Translations under genes and position numbers: made by a program
Notes under the pieces: model-generated
The model's database searches: none
Seen by the model: only the letters and a program-made list of their open reading frames with translations
What the model was told of the DNA's origin: nothing
Source of the DNA: an uncultured Clostridiaceae bacterium
GTDB lineage: Bacteria > Bacillota > Clostridia > Lachnospirales > Lachnospiraceae
Direction: 5' to 3'
Assembly: GCA_947175375.1 (NCBI GenBank)
Contig: CAMWMT010000023.1
Location: 1-14,630 of the forward strand
Length of the DNA stretch: 14,630 nt
Shown: positions 1 through 7,250 of the stretch, in pieces
How positions within the stretch are numbered: the first letter of the stretch is position 1
Layout of the letters: each line of letters opens with the position of its first letter

Positions 1-1487
1 TTCTGCATGATTTTTTGACGAATGAAGATGGATACCTCTTGTTGACCAGAGTGCTGTTGCTGGCAGCTATCTGGTGCCTTGGTTGTTTGATGGCTCAGAT
101 GCTGCATGGGGGCCGGGAATTGCTTGGTGGTTATTTTTTGTTGTTTTTGCTGGTCGTCAATGCTAGTCTGTTCTTTGATTATTTTACTATTTGGGCAGCA
201 TTTTTCTGTAGTGTTGGCATGCTCCTTCTTCTACACCAGATGAAAAGGGATGCTGATCAGATACAGATTGTGACAGGTACCCTGTTTCTTGTATGCGGTT
301 TTCTGTGGAGAATTGAATCTGCGCTTCTAATTCTTCCTTTTTTAGGATTACACCTGTTTATAGTCTGTATTTTTGACGCATCGGGAAAAGAGCAACGGAT
401 TAGTCATCTGAAAAAAGCGGGAAAGATTCTGTTCCCCTCGGTTCTGTTGGTTATTATCCTGTGTGGGATTGATTATAGTTACAAACACTCAGAAAAGTAT
501 GCAGACGGTGTTGCCTATAATAATGCTATAAGTACGATTATAGACTTTCCTATGAACGATTTCGAGGAAGTGGAAGAATTTCTGCAGGATGTTAGTCAAA
601 ATGACTATGCAGTCATACGGGGAGGGATTTATGCGGATACAGAGTACTTCAATACTGCGTATGCTTTAAAGATTGGAAATGCTGGGTCCAGACAGATGGA
701 TCCGTTGGCTCCAGAAGAGTTTATTAGAGCTAATCGGATTTTGTCAGAGATGGTGACAAGCTCTAAAAAGACGGTTTTTTATTATGTAGTTTTGGCAGTT
801 CTACTGTTTCTAATTATTTTGTCAGATAGTAAGTGGTATTATCGTCTGGAAGCGGTTTTGGCTTGCCTGGGAGCTTATGTGATCCTGTTTTATTTTGCAT
901 TTCTTGGAAGGCTGCCACTCAGAGTCATTAACTCTGTGACCTATGGAGTCTATGGCATATTCCTGCTTTTGGTTTCTCAGATGGAGTGGAGGAAAAGGAT
1001 AGAGTGGAAAAAATGGATTCAGAAAGGGCTGTTTGCATTGGTTTTTTGTGTACTTTGTCTGGATACTCTATCCTATCCATTTATTCCTCATCAGTCCATT
1101 TTGAAGGCAGGAACAGAAGCAGATGAGAGCAGATGGGAGAGTACCTATGAAGAAGGGGCACTCTATATCTGGGGGGGAAGCGAATATGTATTTCATCCAA
1201 TGGAGGATTTCCGGGCTCAAGGGAAACTGATGACAGATCAGTTTATGGATCATAATGTATGTGCAGGATGCTGGACCTATGGACAGGTATATTTTAATAA
1301 TTATCTGAAAAGGCTGGGAATACCCAATCCTGTTAGAGCACTTCTTGAGCGGGAAAAGACTTGGTATGTGGCTGATGATCCCTGTCTGTTACTTGTTTAT
1401 TTGCAAGAACATTATGATGAAACAACGACAGTTCGTCAAGAGGGCGAACTTGACGGAGTTCCAGTATGGAGATTTGTAAAAGGGTAG
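1..1487 (+). CDS. Polytopic membrane protein, GT-C glycosyltransferase-like, 5' end missing
   Basis: The reading frame is open from the first complete codon (position 3), so the real start lies upstream of the window. A TTG at 15 could be read as a start but has no ribosome binding site and would begin inside a membrane domain. The visible part has several hydrophobic helices, an Arg-Ile-Glu at a helix end (about 309-317), a soluble stretch with a Asp-Phe-Pro motif and many acidic residues (about 480-740), more helices (about 770-1080), and a C-terminal soluble domain of about 130 residues. The same order of elements is seen in the protein at 5513-7192, and the C-terminal domains can be aligned by eye, so the two are paralogues. 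Such proteins resemble GT-C enzymes that add sugars from a lipid carrier outside the membrane, but I do not know a characterised member. The next gene starts 12 bases after the stop. Function is inferred; membrane location is well supported. Confidence 0.8.
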   Translation, partial: LHDFLTNEDGYLLLTRVLLLAAIWCLGCLMAQMLHGGRELLGGYFLLFLLVVNASLFFDYFTIWAAFFCSVGMLLLLHQMKRDADQIQIVTGTLFLVCGFLWRIESALLILPFLGLHLFIVCIFDASGKEQRISHLKKAGKILFPSVLLVIILCGIDYSYKHSEKYADGVAYNNAISTIIDFPMNDFEEVEEFLQDVSQNDYAVIRGGIYADTEYFNTAYALKIGNAGSRQMDPLAPEEFIRANRILSEMVTSSKKTVFYYVVLAVLLFLIILSDSKWYYRLEAVLACLGAYVILFYFAFLGRLPLRVINSVTYGVYGIFLLLVSQMEWRKRIEWKKWIQKGLFALVFCVLCLDTLSYPFIPHQSILKAGTEADESRWESTYEEGALYIWGGSEYVFHPMEDFRAQGKLMTDQFMDHNVCAGCWTYGQVYFNNYLKRLGIPNPVRALLEREKTWYVADDPCLLLVYLQEHYDETTTVRQEGELDGVPVWRFVKG

Positions 1488-1499
1488 CGAGGACAAAGG

Positions 1500-2531
1500 A
1501 TGCGTTTTGAGATTTTGATATCGGCCATGATTTTTTTTGGCGGAACATTTCTTTCAGGATATTCAGTATGCCGGATACTGCGTGTGCAGAATCAGGGTCT
1601 GTTCAGTGCAATTGTGGCAGGAATCATATCATGGTGGGCTGTTATGGAATTGCTGCTGGTCCCGATGACCATGCAGCAGGCTGGTTTTCAGACTTTTGTA
1701 CGTATGTACAGTGTTGTGATTATTTGCATGATGTTTACTGGAATGTGTTGTTGGAGAGAAATCTTGAGGGAGTGTAGGTCGTTGTGGCATGAAGGAAGGA
1801 GATATATGACGCCTGGTCATGTATTGGCGTTGCTCTTGATCTGTTATCAGCTTGTTTATATACATCATCATATGTATCTGGAGTGGGATGATACTTATTA
1901 TGTCAATCTTGCTAATGAAGCGATTCTTTCTGATAAAATATACTGGATCTATCCAGAGACCGGGACATTAGCAGATTTTGACAAACGGTATGTTTTATCT
2001 TTGTGGCCAATCTTTTATGCGTGGCTCTCACGGCTGATCGGTATATCGCCGACAATCATGGCTCATACCATTATTCCGTGGCTGATGATTCCGCTGGCCT
2101 ATATAGTTTATCATTTGATTAGTAAGATGTGTTTTCCTGGGGATTACTGGATGCAGGGAAGATTTTTAACTTTTGTAGTGTTGTTGCATCTGTTCATGAG
2201 TGGAGAACATACAACAGGAATCACATTTTTGAGTATTACGCCTTGGGTTGGGAAGGGAGTACTGGCCGCTGTTTGGATTCCATTGCTGTTTTATCTGATC
2301 TTGAGATGTGTAGATGACAGAGGAGTTGGAAATTGGATTTTTTTGGGCATTGCATGTACAGGAGGCTGTCTGTTGTCTTCAATGGGAATCATGCTTATAC
2401 CGGTATTTGTGGGTATTTCTGTGTTGTGTGTGTCTATTGCAAAGAGAAGCCTAGGATATTTGCTGTATGGAATGTTGTCCTGCTTTCCGTGTATTTTACT
2501 TGGTATCTACTATATTTATCTGACACATTGA
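1500..2531 (+). CDS. DUF6077-like membrane protein, N-terminal part of a split gene
   Basis: This frame encodes 343 residues, preceded by GAGG at 1489-1492 with good spacing to ATG 1500. The protein is mostly transmembrane helices. A Trp-Asp-Asp motif at residues 129-131 follows a helix and lies in what should be an outer loop, as in GT-C-like enzymes where such acidic residues are often catalytic. The style matches the uncharacterised DUF6077 family, recognised by memory and not by search. The frame stops at TGA 2529-2531 directly after a hydrophobic helix, with no soluble C-terminal domain. The missing part follows at once in the -1 frame (2546-3343). Together they give about 610 residues, a plausible full length for this type. 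It is therefore either a gene broken by a one-base deletion or a protein made as two chains. Hydrophobicity in this frame stays high up to about 2525, so the change of frame lies close to the stop. Confidence 0.75.
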   Translation: MRFEILISAMIFFGGTFLSGYSVCRILRVQNQGLFSAIVAGIISWWAVMELLLVPMTMQQAGFQTFVRMYSVVIICMMFTGMCCWREILRECRSLWHEGRRYMTPGHVLALLLICYQLVYIHHHMYLEWDDTYYVNLANEAILSDKIYWIYPETGTLADFDKRYVLSLWPIFYAWLSRLIGISPTIMAHTIIPWLMIPLAYIVYHLISKMCFPGDYWMQGRFLTFVVLLHLFMSGEHTTGITFLSITPWVGKGVLAAVWIPLLFYLILRCVDDRGVGNWIFLGIACTGGCLLSSMGIMLIPVFVGISVLCVSIAKRSLGYLLYGMLSCFPCILLGIYYIYLTH

Positions 2532-2540
2532 AGAAAGAGG
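2531..2540 (+). promoter_or_regulatory. Possible internal ribosome binding site for the second half of the split gene
   Basis: The purine-rich run AAGAAAGAGG lies directly behind the TGA of the first half and five bases ahead of ATG 2546. It resembles a Shine-Dalgarno site, at somewhat short spacing. A ribosome ending at 2531 could restart here. A TTG at 2528-2530 overlapping the stop is a second possible coupled start. The match may be chance, because Lys-Lys-Glu codons give such runs anyway. Confidence 0.4.
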
Positions 2541-2545
2541 TCTGT

Positions 2546-3343
2546 ATGCAGGAGTTTATTAATATTGCAAAGGCAGATTTTACAGCAACATTTGCTGGTG
2601 CATGGATTTTCCCTGTATTGCTGTTTGGCACCGCGTGGATTTTGTGGAAAGAAAAGGATCCTGTTCAGAGAACTCTGACAGGTCTGTTGCCGCTGATTTT
2701 TTTGTTTTTATATTGGTGCCCTCTGACCGGAATCGTGTTTATGAAGATTCTTGGTGATAATGTATATTGGAGGCTTCTGTGGCTGATCCTTCTTGCAGTG
2801 ACCATTCCCTATGCATTCTGTCTGCTTCTCGGGAAACTACAGGGAGTTATGAGAGAAGGAATATTTATCATGTTGGCGGCCGTGCTTGTACTGGGCGGCA
2901 GAAAGGTGCTTTCAGAGGAATGGTTTGAGCCGTCCATGAATGCATATAAGCTGCCGCAGTATGTATTGGATGTCTGCGAGCTGCTTCCAGGGAAGATACA
3001 TGTGCTGGCCTCCAACAGGCTGACCCCGTATATGCGGATGTATGACCCGACGATCACACTGGAATATTCCAGAAACGCACTTGTTTTTAACGGAATGGAA
3101 GAAGTGTATGGACCAACTGCAAATTTGTACAAAGCAGTGCAGGAAGCAGAGATTGATATAGATATCGTTGGCCCACTGGCACAGAAACAGGGGTGTACTT
3201 TTTTGATCTTTTCTGCCAGCCGTACCTATAGAGGAGACTGGTCCGCTTATGAATACAAGAAATATGCGTCAACAGACGAATTTGTGATATTTGTGGATGA
3301 AAATTATGAGGAAGGACAGGACACCAGAAAATGGGAAGACTGA
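2546..3343 (+). CDS. DUF6077-like membrane protein, C-terminal part of a split gene
   Basis: From ATG 2546 this gives 265 residues; the frame is open further upstream to 2333, but that upstream translation is poor in membrane helices and overlaps the good helices of the first half. The protein begins with a short amphipathic stretch, then helices with an aromatic Tyr-Trp-Cys-Pro turn, and ends in a soluble domain of about 120 residues. That domain contains Met-Arg-Met-Tyr-Asp followed by a Glu-Tyr-Ser-Arg element, like the C-terminal domain I associate with DUF6077 proteins. It has no acidic first loop of its own, so it would not be a complete GT-C-like enzyme. It probably belongs to the same original gene as 1500-2531, with a -1 change of frame between about 2520 and 2530. 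The stop overlaps the start of the next gene by 13 bases, which shows operon structure is otherwise intact. Confidence 0.7.
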   Translation: MQEFINIAKADFTATFAGAWIFPVLLFGTAWILWKEKDPVQRTLTGLLPLIFLFLYWCPLTGIVFMKILGDNVYWRLLWLILLAVTIPYAFCLLLGKLQGVMREGIFIMLAAVLVLGGRKVLSEEWFEPSMNAYKLPQYVLDVCELLPGKIHVLASNRLTPYMRMYDPTITLEYSRNALVFNGMEEVYGPTANLYKAVQEAEIDIDIVGPLAQKQGCTFLIFSASRTYRGDWSAYEYKKYASTDEFVIFVDENYEEGQDTRKWED

Positions 3344-4536
3344 AAAGTTTAAAACCTTTTATAAAAATATATGTAATTCTAATTGTCGCATTTTTCCTGT
3401 CCATGACCCTGGTTTACTGTATTCCGGTCTCTTGGATCCAGGGAAATGTAGAGAAGTCGCTTGCGGTGATGGAGGCAGAAGGCGAAAGGCCCATGTATGC
3501 GTTTTACCGGCACAGTGCCATCGTGGATAATCATACAGACATGCTGATGTATGAAAGTCTGATTGCGAATCGGGATTATTATAATCCCATCCAAGCATCG
3601 GTCAGTATCAATCAGTATCCGAGATACTGGCATGGATATCAGGTGCTGCTGCGCCCGCTTACAATCGTATTTCAGGTGCAGGAGCTGCGTTATCTGGGGA
3701 TGTTACTGTTTTATCTGTTGTTTTTCTGGAGTGCATGGTTGGTTGCAAAGGAGACAAGAACCATATGTGCAATGTTGTATGTATTGACGATTGCCAGCGG
3801 ATATCTGGTCGCAGTCACGACATGCTTTCAGTATTTGACTACGTTTTATGTGTTGTTTGGGGCTTTGATTTTTTTGTTGTCCGGGTATGGCAGGAACAGG
3901 TCAGCAAATCTGTTACTGTATCTTTTTGTTGTGGGAATGTTGGAAAACTTTTTTGATTTTCTGACGTATCCGATTATTACCCTGGGGATTCCACTGATCC
4001 TGCTCTTGTGGCTTAAAGTGAGAGATGAGCAGACGGGATTTAGGGAGAATTTTTGGTTTATGTTCAATGGATCGGTCTGCTGGGGATTGGGGTACGCACT
4101 GACCTGGATCGCAAAATGGGGGATTACTGTGGTGGTTCTTGGGGTTCGGTATTTCTGGAGGACCATGAGTGTGGTTCAATATCGTTTGCAGGGAAGCGAA
4201 GAAGAGCCACTGGACCGGATCGGGACGATACGGAGGAATCTGAAAGCGTGGATGAATGTGCAGGATGAAGGAGTCATCTCATGGAGTAAGGTGGTTTTGG
4301 TGCTCATGATAATTGCACTGCTTCTGGCTATATGGAAGAAGTTAAAAGACTGGAAGACTATTTTTGCTTATCTGCCAATTTTGTTTGTGGCATCTTATCC
4401 ATATATCTGGTATCTGGTCATGTCCAATCATTCGCAAATTCACTACTGGTATACGTATCGCGCACAGTTGGTAACTTTGTTTGGAATACTCATATTTATA
4501 GAAAGTATTTTGAAAAAAGATGGTTACGAGGATTAA
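3331..4536 (+). CDS. Polytopic membrane protein with acidic first outer loop, possible GT-C enzyme
   Basis: The 401-residue protein starts at ATG 3331, overlapping the previous stop, with GAGGAAGG at 3308-3315 and AGG at 3318-3320 upstream. An N-terminal helix (residues 12-30) is followed by a long polar loop holding Asp-Asn-His-Thr-Asp at 66-70 and Arg-Tyr-Trp-His-Gly-Tyr at 98-103. Several helices follow, then a polar segment near residues 285-325. Just before the last helix comes a polar segment (about 364-377) with two His, several aromatic residues and an Arg. This layout, an acidic loop after the first helix and a conserved polar segment near the last helix, fits lipid-linked sugar transferases or polymer ligases, but no named family is recognised. 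It is the last gene of the left-hand transcription unit: a strong hairpin terminator follows 18 bases after the stop. Its place in the cluster suggests a role in making or decorating the surface polymer. Confidence 0.8.
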   Translation: MGRLKSLKPFIKIYVILIVAFFLSMTLVYCIPVSWIQGNVEKSLAVMEAEGERPMYAFYRHSAIVDNHTDMLMYESLIANRDYYNPIQASVSINQYPRYWHGYQVLLRPLTIVFQVQELRYLGMLLFYLLFFWSAWLVAKETRTICAMLYVLTIASGYLVAVTTCFQYLTTFYVLFGALIFLLSGYGRNRSANLLLYLFVVGMLENFFDFLTYPIITLGIPLILLLWLKVRDEQTGFRENFWFMFNGSVCWGLGYALTWIAKWGITVVVLGVRYFWRTMSVVQYRLQGSEEEPLDRIGTIRRNLKAWMNVQDEGVISWSKVVLVLMIIALLLAIWKKLKDWKTIFAYLPILFVASYPYIWYLVMSNHSQIHYWYTYRAQLVTLFGILIFIESILKKDGYED

Positions 4537-4554
4537 CTCATATAGTATAGAAGG

Positions 4555-4590
4555 AAAACGTCTGCAGATTTGGCTACTGCAGACGTTTTT
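4555..4590. terminator. Bidirectional intrinsic terminator between convergent genes
   Basis: A perfect 13-base inverted repeat, AAAACGTCTGCAG at 4555-4567 and its complement at 4577-4589, encloses a 9-base loop. On the + strand the stem ends in five T; on the - strand it ends in four T after the matching A run. It can therefore end transcription from both sides. The right arm is also the last codons of the - strand glycosyltransferase gene, whose stop codon lies in the loop. Confidence 0.92.
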
Positions 4591-5362
4591 GCCGAATGAG
4601 ATCGATAACTTTCTGACCACCAATGAACTTGACCAGCTGTTTGATGTAAAAGACACATTCCCGCAGAAACCAGGAAAATGTTGGGTGAAATACATGAAGT
4701 TCTCGCTGCATTCGATGCTGCTCCCTGTGCGCAGCCAGTTTGTTTTTGTCAGAATATCCTGAGATCTCATAGATCGAGATAGGGATGGGGCGATAATCGA
4801 AAGTTTTCTCCTTAAGATGCATAGAAAGGAAAAAATGATGGTCAGCGCAGATCTTGTAACTTATGTCATAGGGTTGTTCTCGCAGAAGGGAACGTCTGAT
4901 GAATGCTGATTGATGACAAAATGCCATTTCATGAGTGATATTCTCGAGTGGCAAGGCAGGATAAAGTTTTTGGTTTTTCTGATAGACACACAGAGTATCC
5001 CCATAGATTACAGAGCTGTTGCAAGGCTCTGAGAAGATCTGTTCCAGTATATGCGGACTGGCCAGCAGATCTCCGGCATTTAAAAAGAGAAGCCAGGTAC
5101 CTTTTGCCATTTCCGTTCCCTTGTTCATGGCGTCATAGATTCCATGATCCGGTTCTGAGATATACTGAAATGAAATCTGCCTCTGGGCAAACCGTTCGGA
5201 AGACTGCTTTAAAAGTGATATTGTATCATCAGCTGATCCTCCGTCTATGACCAGATATTCAAACTGTGTCCAGGTCTGTTGAAGGACATTTTCCAGAGTT
5301 ATATGAAGCTCGTTCCGGGCATTGTAGCAGACTGTGATGATGGATAATATGGGTGCTAGCAT
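4574..5362 (-). CDS. Family 2 glycosyltransferase (GT-A fold)
   Basis: This 262-residue protein is a soluble or membrane-associated glycosyltransferase using a nucleotide-sugar donor in the cytoplasm. The N-terminal strand Leu-Ser-Ile-Ile-Thr-Val-Cys-Tyr-Asn (residues 6-14) and Asp-Gly-Gly-Ser (40-43) are the nucleotide-binding elements of GT2. A Gly-Ile-Tyr-Asp-Ala-Met-Asn-Lys-Gly segment (74-82) and Asn-Ala-Gly-Asp (95-98) are typical; the last stands where the metal-binding DxD lies. A Cys-His-Gln-Ser-Ala-Phe motif follows at 149-154, and Cys-Ala-Asp-His-His downstream matches the acceptor region of WcaE-like enzymes. The start was placed at 5362 because AGGGAG (5376-5371) stands eight bases ahead; the frame is open to 5458 but lacks a comparable site there. 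It is the only gene on this strand in the window, with its own promoter and a shared terminator. Donor and acceptor cannot be told from sequence. Confidence 0.93.
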   Translation of the reverse strand: MLAPILSIITVCYNARNELHITLENVLQQTWTQFEYLVIDGGSADDTISLLKQSSERFAQRQISFQYISEPDHGIYDAMNKGTEMAKGTWLLFLNAGDLLASPHILEQIFSEPCNSSVIYGDTLCVYQKNQKLYPALPLENITHEMAFCHQSAFIRRSLLREQPYDISYKICADHHFFLSMHLKEKTFDYRPIPISIYEISGYSDKNKLAAHREQHRMQRELHVFHPTFSWFLRECVFYIKQLVKFIGGQKVIDLIRQKRLQ

Positions 5363-5396
5363 GATTTCTACTCCCTGTCTGAAAAATACTGTTTCT

Positions 5397-5425
5397 ATTA
5401 TAATTCTCCCATCCGGACAAGTAAA
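5397..5425 (-). promoter_or_regulatory. Promoter for the family 2 glycosyltransferase gene
   Basis: On the - strand a perfect TATAAT (5402-5397) lies 17 bases downstream of TTTACT (5425-5420), a fair sigma-A -35 box. The -10 box is about 35 bases upstream of the start codon at 5362, giving a short leader with the AGGGAG site. Called by eye from spacing and consensus. Confidence 0.65.
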
Positions 5426-5451
5426 GGAGAAAAGAAATTTTTGCAGGTATG

Positions 5452-5480
5452 ATGACAAGTGTATAAAAATAAAGTAAAAT
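5452..5480 (+). promoter_or_regulatory. Promoter for the membrane protein gene at 5513
   Basis: ATGACA (5452-5457) and TAAAAT (5475-5480) are separated by 17 bases and each differs from the sigma-A consensus at one position. The -10 box ends 32 bases before ATG 5513, leaving a short leader. An alternative pair, TTGCAG (5441-5446) with TATAAA (5462-5467), has only a 15-base spacer. The promoter faces away from the one at 5397-5425. Confidence 0.6.
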
Positions 5481-5512
5481 ATAAAAATGATAGAGGATGC
5501 AGGAATGAGAAG

Positions 5513-7192
5513 ATGAAGGATAAAAAAAGAGATGTTTTATGTGCTGTCGTATGTACAGCAGCTTATGTGATTGTACTGAGCAGGATTGTGCCATTCGTCT
5601 ATGGGATTATTGACGACCGCTCCATGATGGAGATCGTTTCCGGACAATATCTTGGAGTTCCGGATGCACATACGATTTTTTTGGGTTATTGGTATTCGTT
5701 GTTTTTGTCATTTTTATACAGGATGATGCCCGGGGTGGACTGGTATGCGTTTGTCTATCTGCTACTTCAGGGGATGTGCATGAGTCTGATCCTGTATCGC
5801 GTCATTCATCAGGAGAGAGTGCTCCTGGGTAAGGTCATGGCTGTCATGCTCGTGCTTCTCTTTCTGATAGCAGGCGGGCAGGCGCTGGTACAACTTACTT
5901 TCACTACGACTGCGGCAGTTCTTGGGGTTACGATTGTTTTCTGGTATATGACTTCCGAAAACTTTGAGAAAAAAGATTTCATCCTGTTGTTCATCCTGTG
6001 CATTCTGACGCAGCAGGTCCGTGCGGATATTTTTTATATGGTTCTTCCGGTATGCGCGGTACTATGGATATTCTGTATGTTTCAGAAAAAAAACGATACA
6101 TTCTGGCACAAACTGATACCAGCCGGTGTAGCCGGCGTGCTTTTTTTTGGATATATAGGAAATGTCATTGGTTATGGGAGTGAGGAATGGAATGCTTATC
6201 GATCCTATGATCAGAATCGTACTCTGGTATATGATTATCCGGCCTATACTTTGCCGATTTATGAAGGTGCAGAAGAGTTTTATGCCAGTGTCGGGATAGA
6301 GAAGAAAAGCCGGGCGCGGACCCTGATGAATTATAATTATACGGCGGATGACCAGATTACCCCTCGGTTTTTTCAGGAGTATGTGGAAGCACATGATCTG
6401 GCATATCCTCTTGCAGAGACGACTGCCGATCAAATGGTACAGAGTGTAAAAGAATATCTGAAGGGGGTGCTGTCCGGAAGATTTCATGCACAGCATGTAC
6501 TGGCACTGGTTTTGTATGGTTTTCTGGCAGTCTGGTATCTGTACAGGAAAGAAAACGGTGATTTTTGCAGAGTTATGTGTATCGTCGGCGTGCAGGTATT
6601 CCTGTGGTGTTATCTGCTGTATGCAGGACGGATTCCGGAGCGTGTTATATACAGTATGAACCTGATGCAGATGGTGACGGCGCTCCTGCTTATTGCAGAA
6701 GCCCTGCGAAGATTCAGACTTTCAGAGAAAACATGTATCACAGGAACAGCGATCATCTGCGTGCTGTTGTGCATACCGGCATTGTTTCAGCTACAGCAGC
6801 TCAGACAGCAGAACCAGGAAATGTATCATAGAAATGAAGATATCGAAGGGCTGAAAGAATATTGTATAGAGCATTCGGAGAATTTTTATTTTAATGATGT
6901 GACTTCCATGGCTTTTACCACGTATAATGTACATTTGTGGAGAAAAGAACCATACCAGATGAATTATATGTCTCTTGGAGACTGGATGAGCTTCAGTCCC
7001 GTCTGGCAGAAAAAACTGGAACAGAATAGGATTGACAGTGTAAAAGAGGCTTTATATGAAAGTGAAAATGTATATCTGATCTGCAGCTTTGATAAGGGGC
7101 TGGAATATCTGGTATCTCTGTATGATAATGTAACATGTACAGAAACAGACAAAATCTCCGGATTTAAGATTTACAGGCTGCAATCCTTGTAA
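5513..7192 (+). CDS. Polytopic membrane protein, GT-C glycosyltransferase-like
   Basis: The start chosen is ATG 5513, giving 559 residues, because AGGA at 5501-5504 is eight bases ahead. A GTG in frame at 5459 would lie upstream of the proposed transcription start and adds only a lysine-rich tail. After the first helix comes an outer loop with Asp-Asp-Arg at 34-36 and a Ser-Gly-x-x-x-Gly-x-Pro element, the position of catalytic acids in GT-C enzymes. Further helices run to about residue 225, with Arg-Ala-Asp at 170-172. A soluble part with Asp-Tyr-Pro at 241-243 follows, then helices with a Gly-Arg-Ile-Pro-Glu-Arg loop, and a C-terminal domain of about 130 residues. The order and several motifs match the gene at the left edge of the window, so the two are paralogues. 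A likely role is adding a sugar from a polyprenyl carrier outside the membrane; donor unknown. No characterised homologue is recognised. Confidence 0.82.
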   Translation: MKDKKRDVLCAVVCTAAYVIVLSRIVPFVYGIIDDRSMMEIVSGQYLGVPDAHTIFLGYWYSLFLSFLYRMMPGVDWYAFVYLLLQGMCMSLILYRVIHQERVLLGKVMAVMLVLLFLIAGGQALVQLTFTTTAAVLGVTIVFWYMTSENFEKKDFILLFILCILTQQVRADIFYMVLPVCAVLWIFCMFQKKNDTFWHKLIPAGVAGVLFFGYIGNVIGYGSEEWNAYRSYDQNRTLVYDYPAYTLPIYEGAEEFYASVGIEKKSRARTLMNYNYTADDQITPRFFQEYVEAHDLAYPLAETTADQMVQSVKEYLKGVLSGRFHAQHVLALVLYGFLAVWYLYRKENGDFCRVMCIVGVQVFLWCYLLYAGRIPERVIYSMNLMQMVTALLLIAEALRRFRLSEKTCITGTAIICVLLCIPALFQLQQLRQQNQEMYHRNEDIEGLKEYCIEHSENFYFNDVTSMAFTTYNVHLWRKEPYQMNYMSLGDWMSFSPVWQKKLEQNRIDSVKEALYESENVYLICSFDKGLEYLVSLYDNVTCTETDKISGFKIYRLQSL

Positions 7193-7250
7193 AAGAAGAT
7201 AGAAAGTGATAGAATACTGAAAGATTATAGATAATGAGGGAATAAATGCC

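Noticed and set aside
2333..2545. Frame change at the run of seven T at 2338-2344, with the second half starting at TTG 2333
   Set aside because: The run looks like a slippery or error-prone site, but the -1 frame behind it gives a polar, His- and Asn-rich translation, while the original frame keeps good membrane helices up to about 2525. The change of frame is better placed near the stop at 2529-2531.
5363..5458. Longer N-terminus for the - strand GT2 gene, starting at 5458
   Set aside because: It would include the proposed promoter and add 32 residues not typical of GT2 proteins, whereas ATG 5362 has an AGGGAG site at ideal spacing and begins just before the first GT2 strand.
5459..5512. 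GTG 5459 as start of the + strand membrane protein
   Set aside because: It lies over the proposed promoter, has no good ribosome binding site of its own, and adds only a lysine- and asparagine-rich tail.
7193..7250. Possible promoter in the gap before the phosphotransferase gene (GATAAT at 7230-7235)
   Set aside because: No acceptable -35 box stands 16-18 bases upstream, and the box almost touches the ribosome binding site; A+T-rich sequence explains it.
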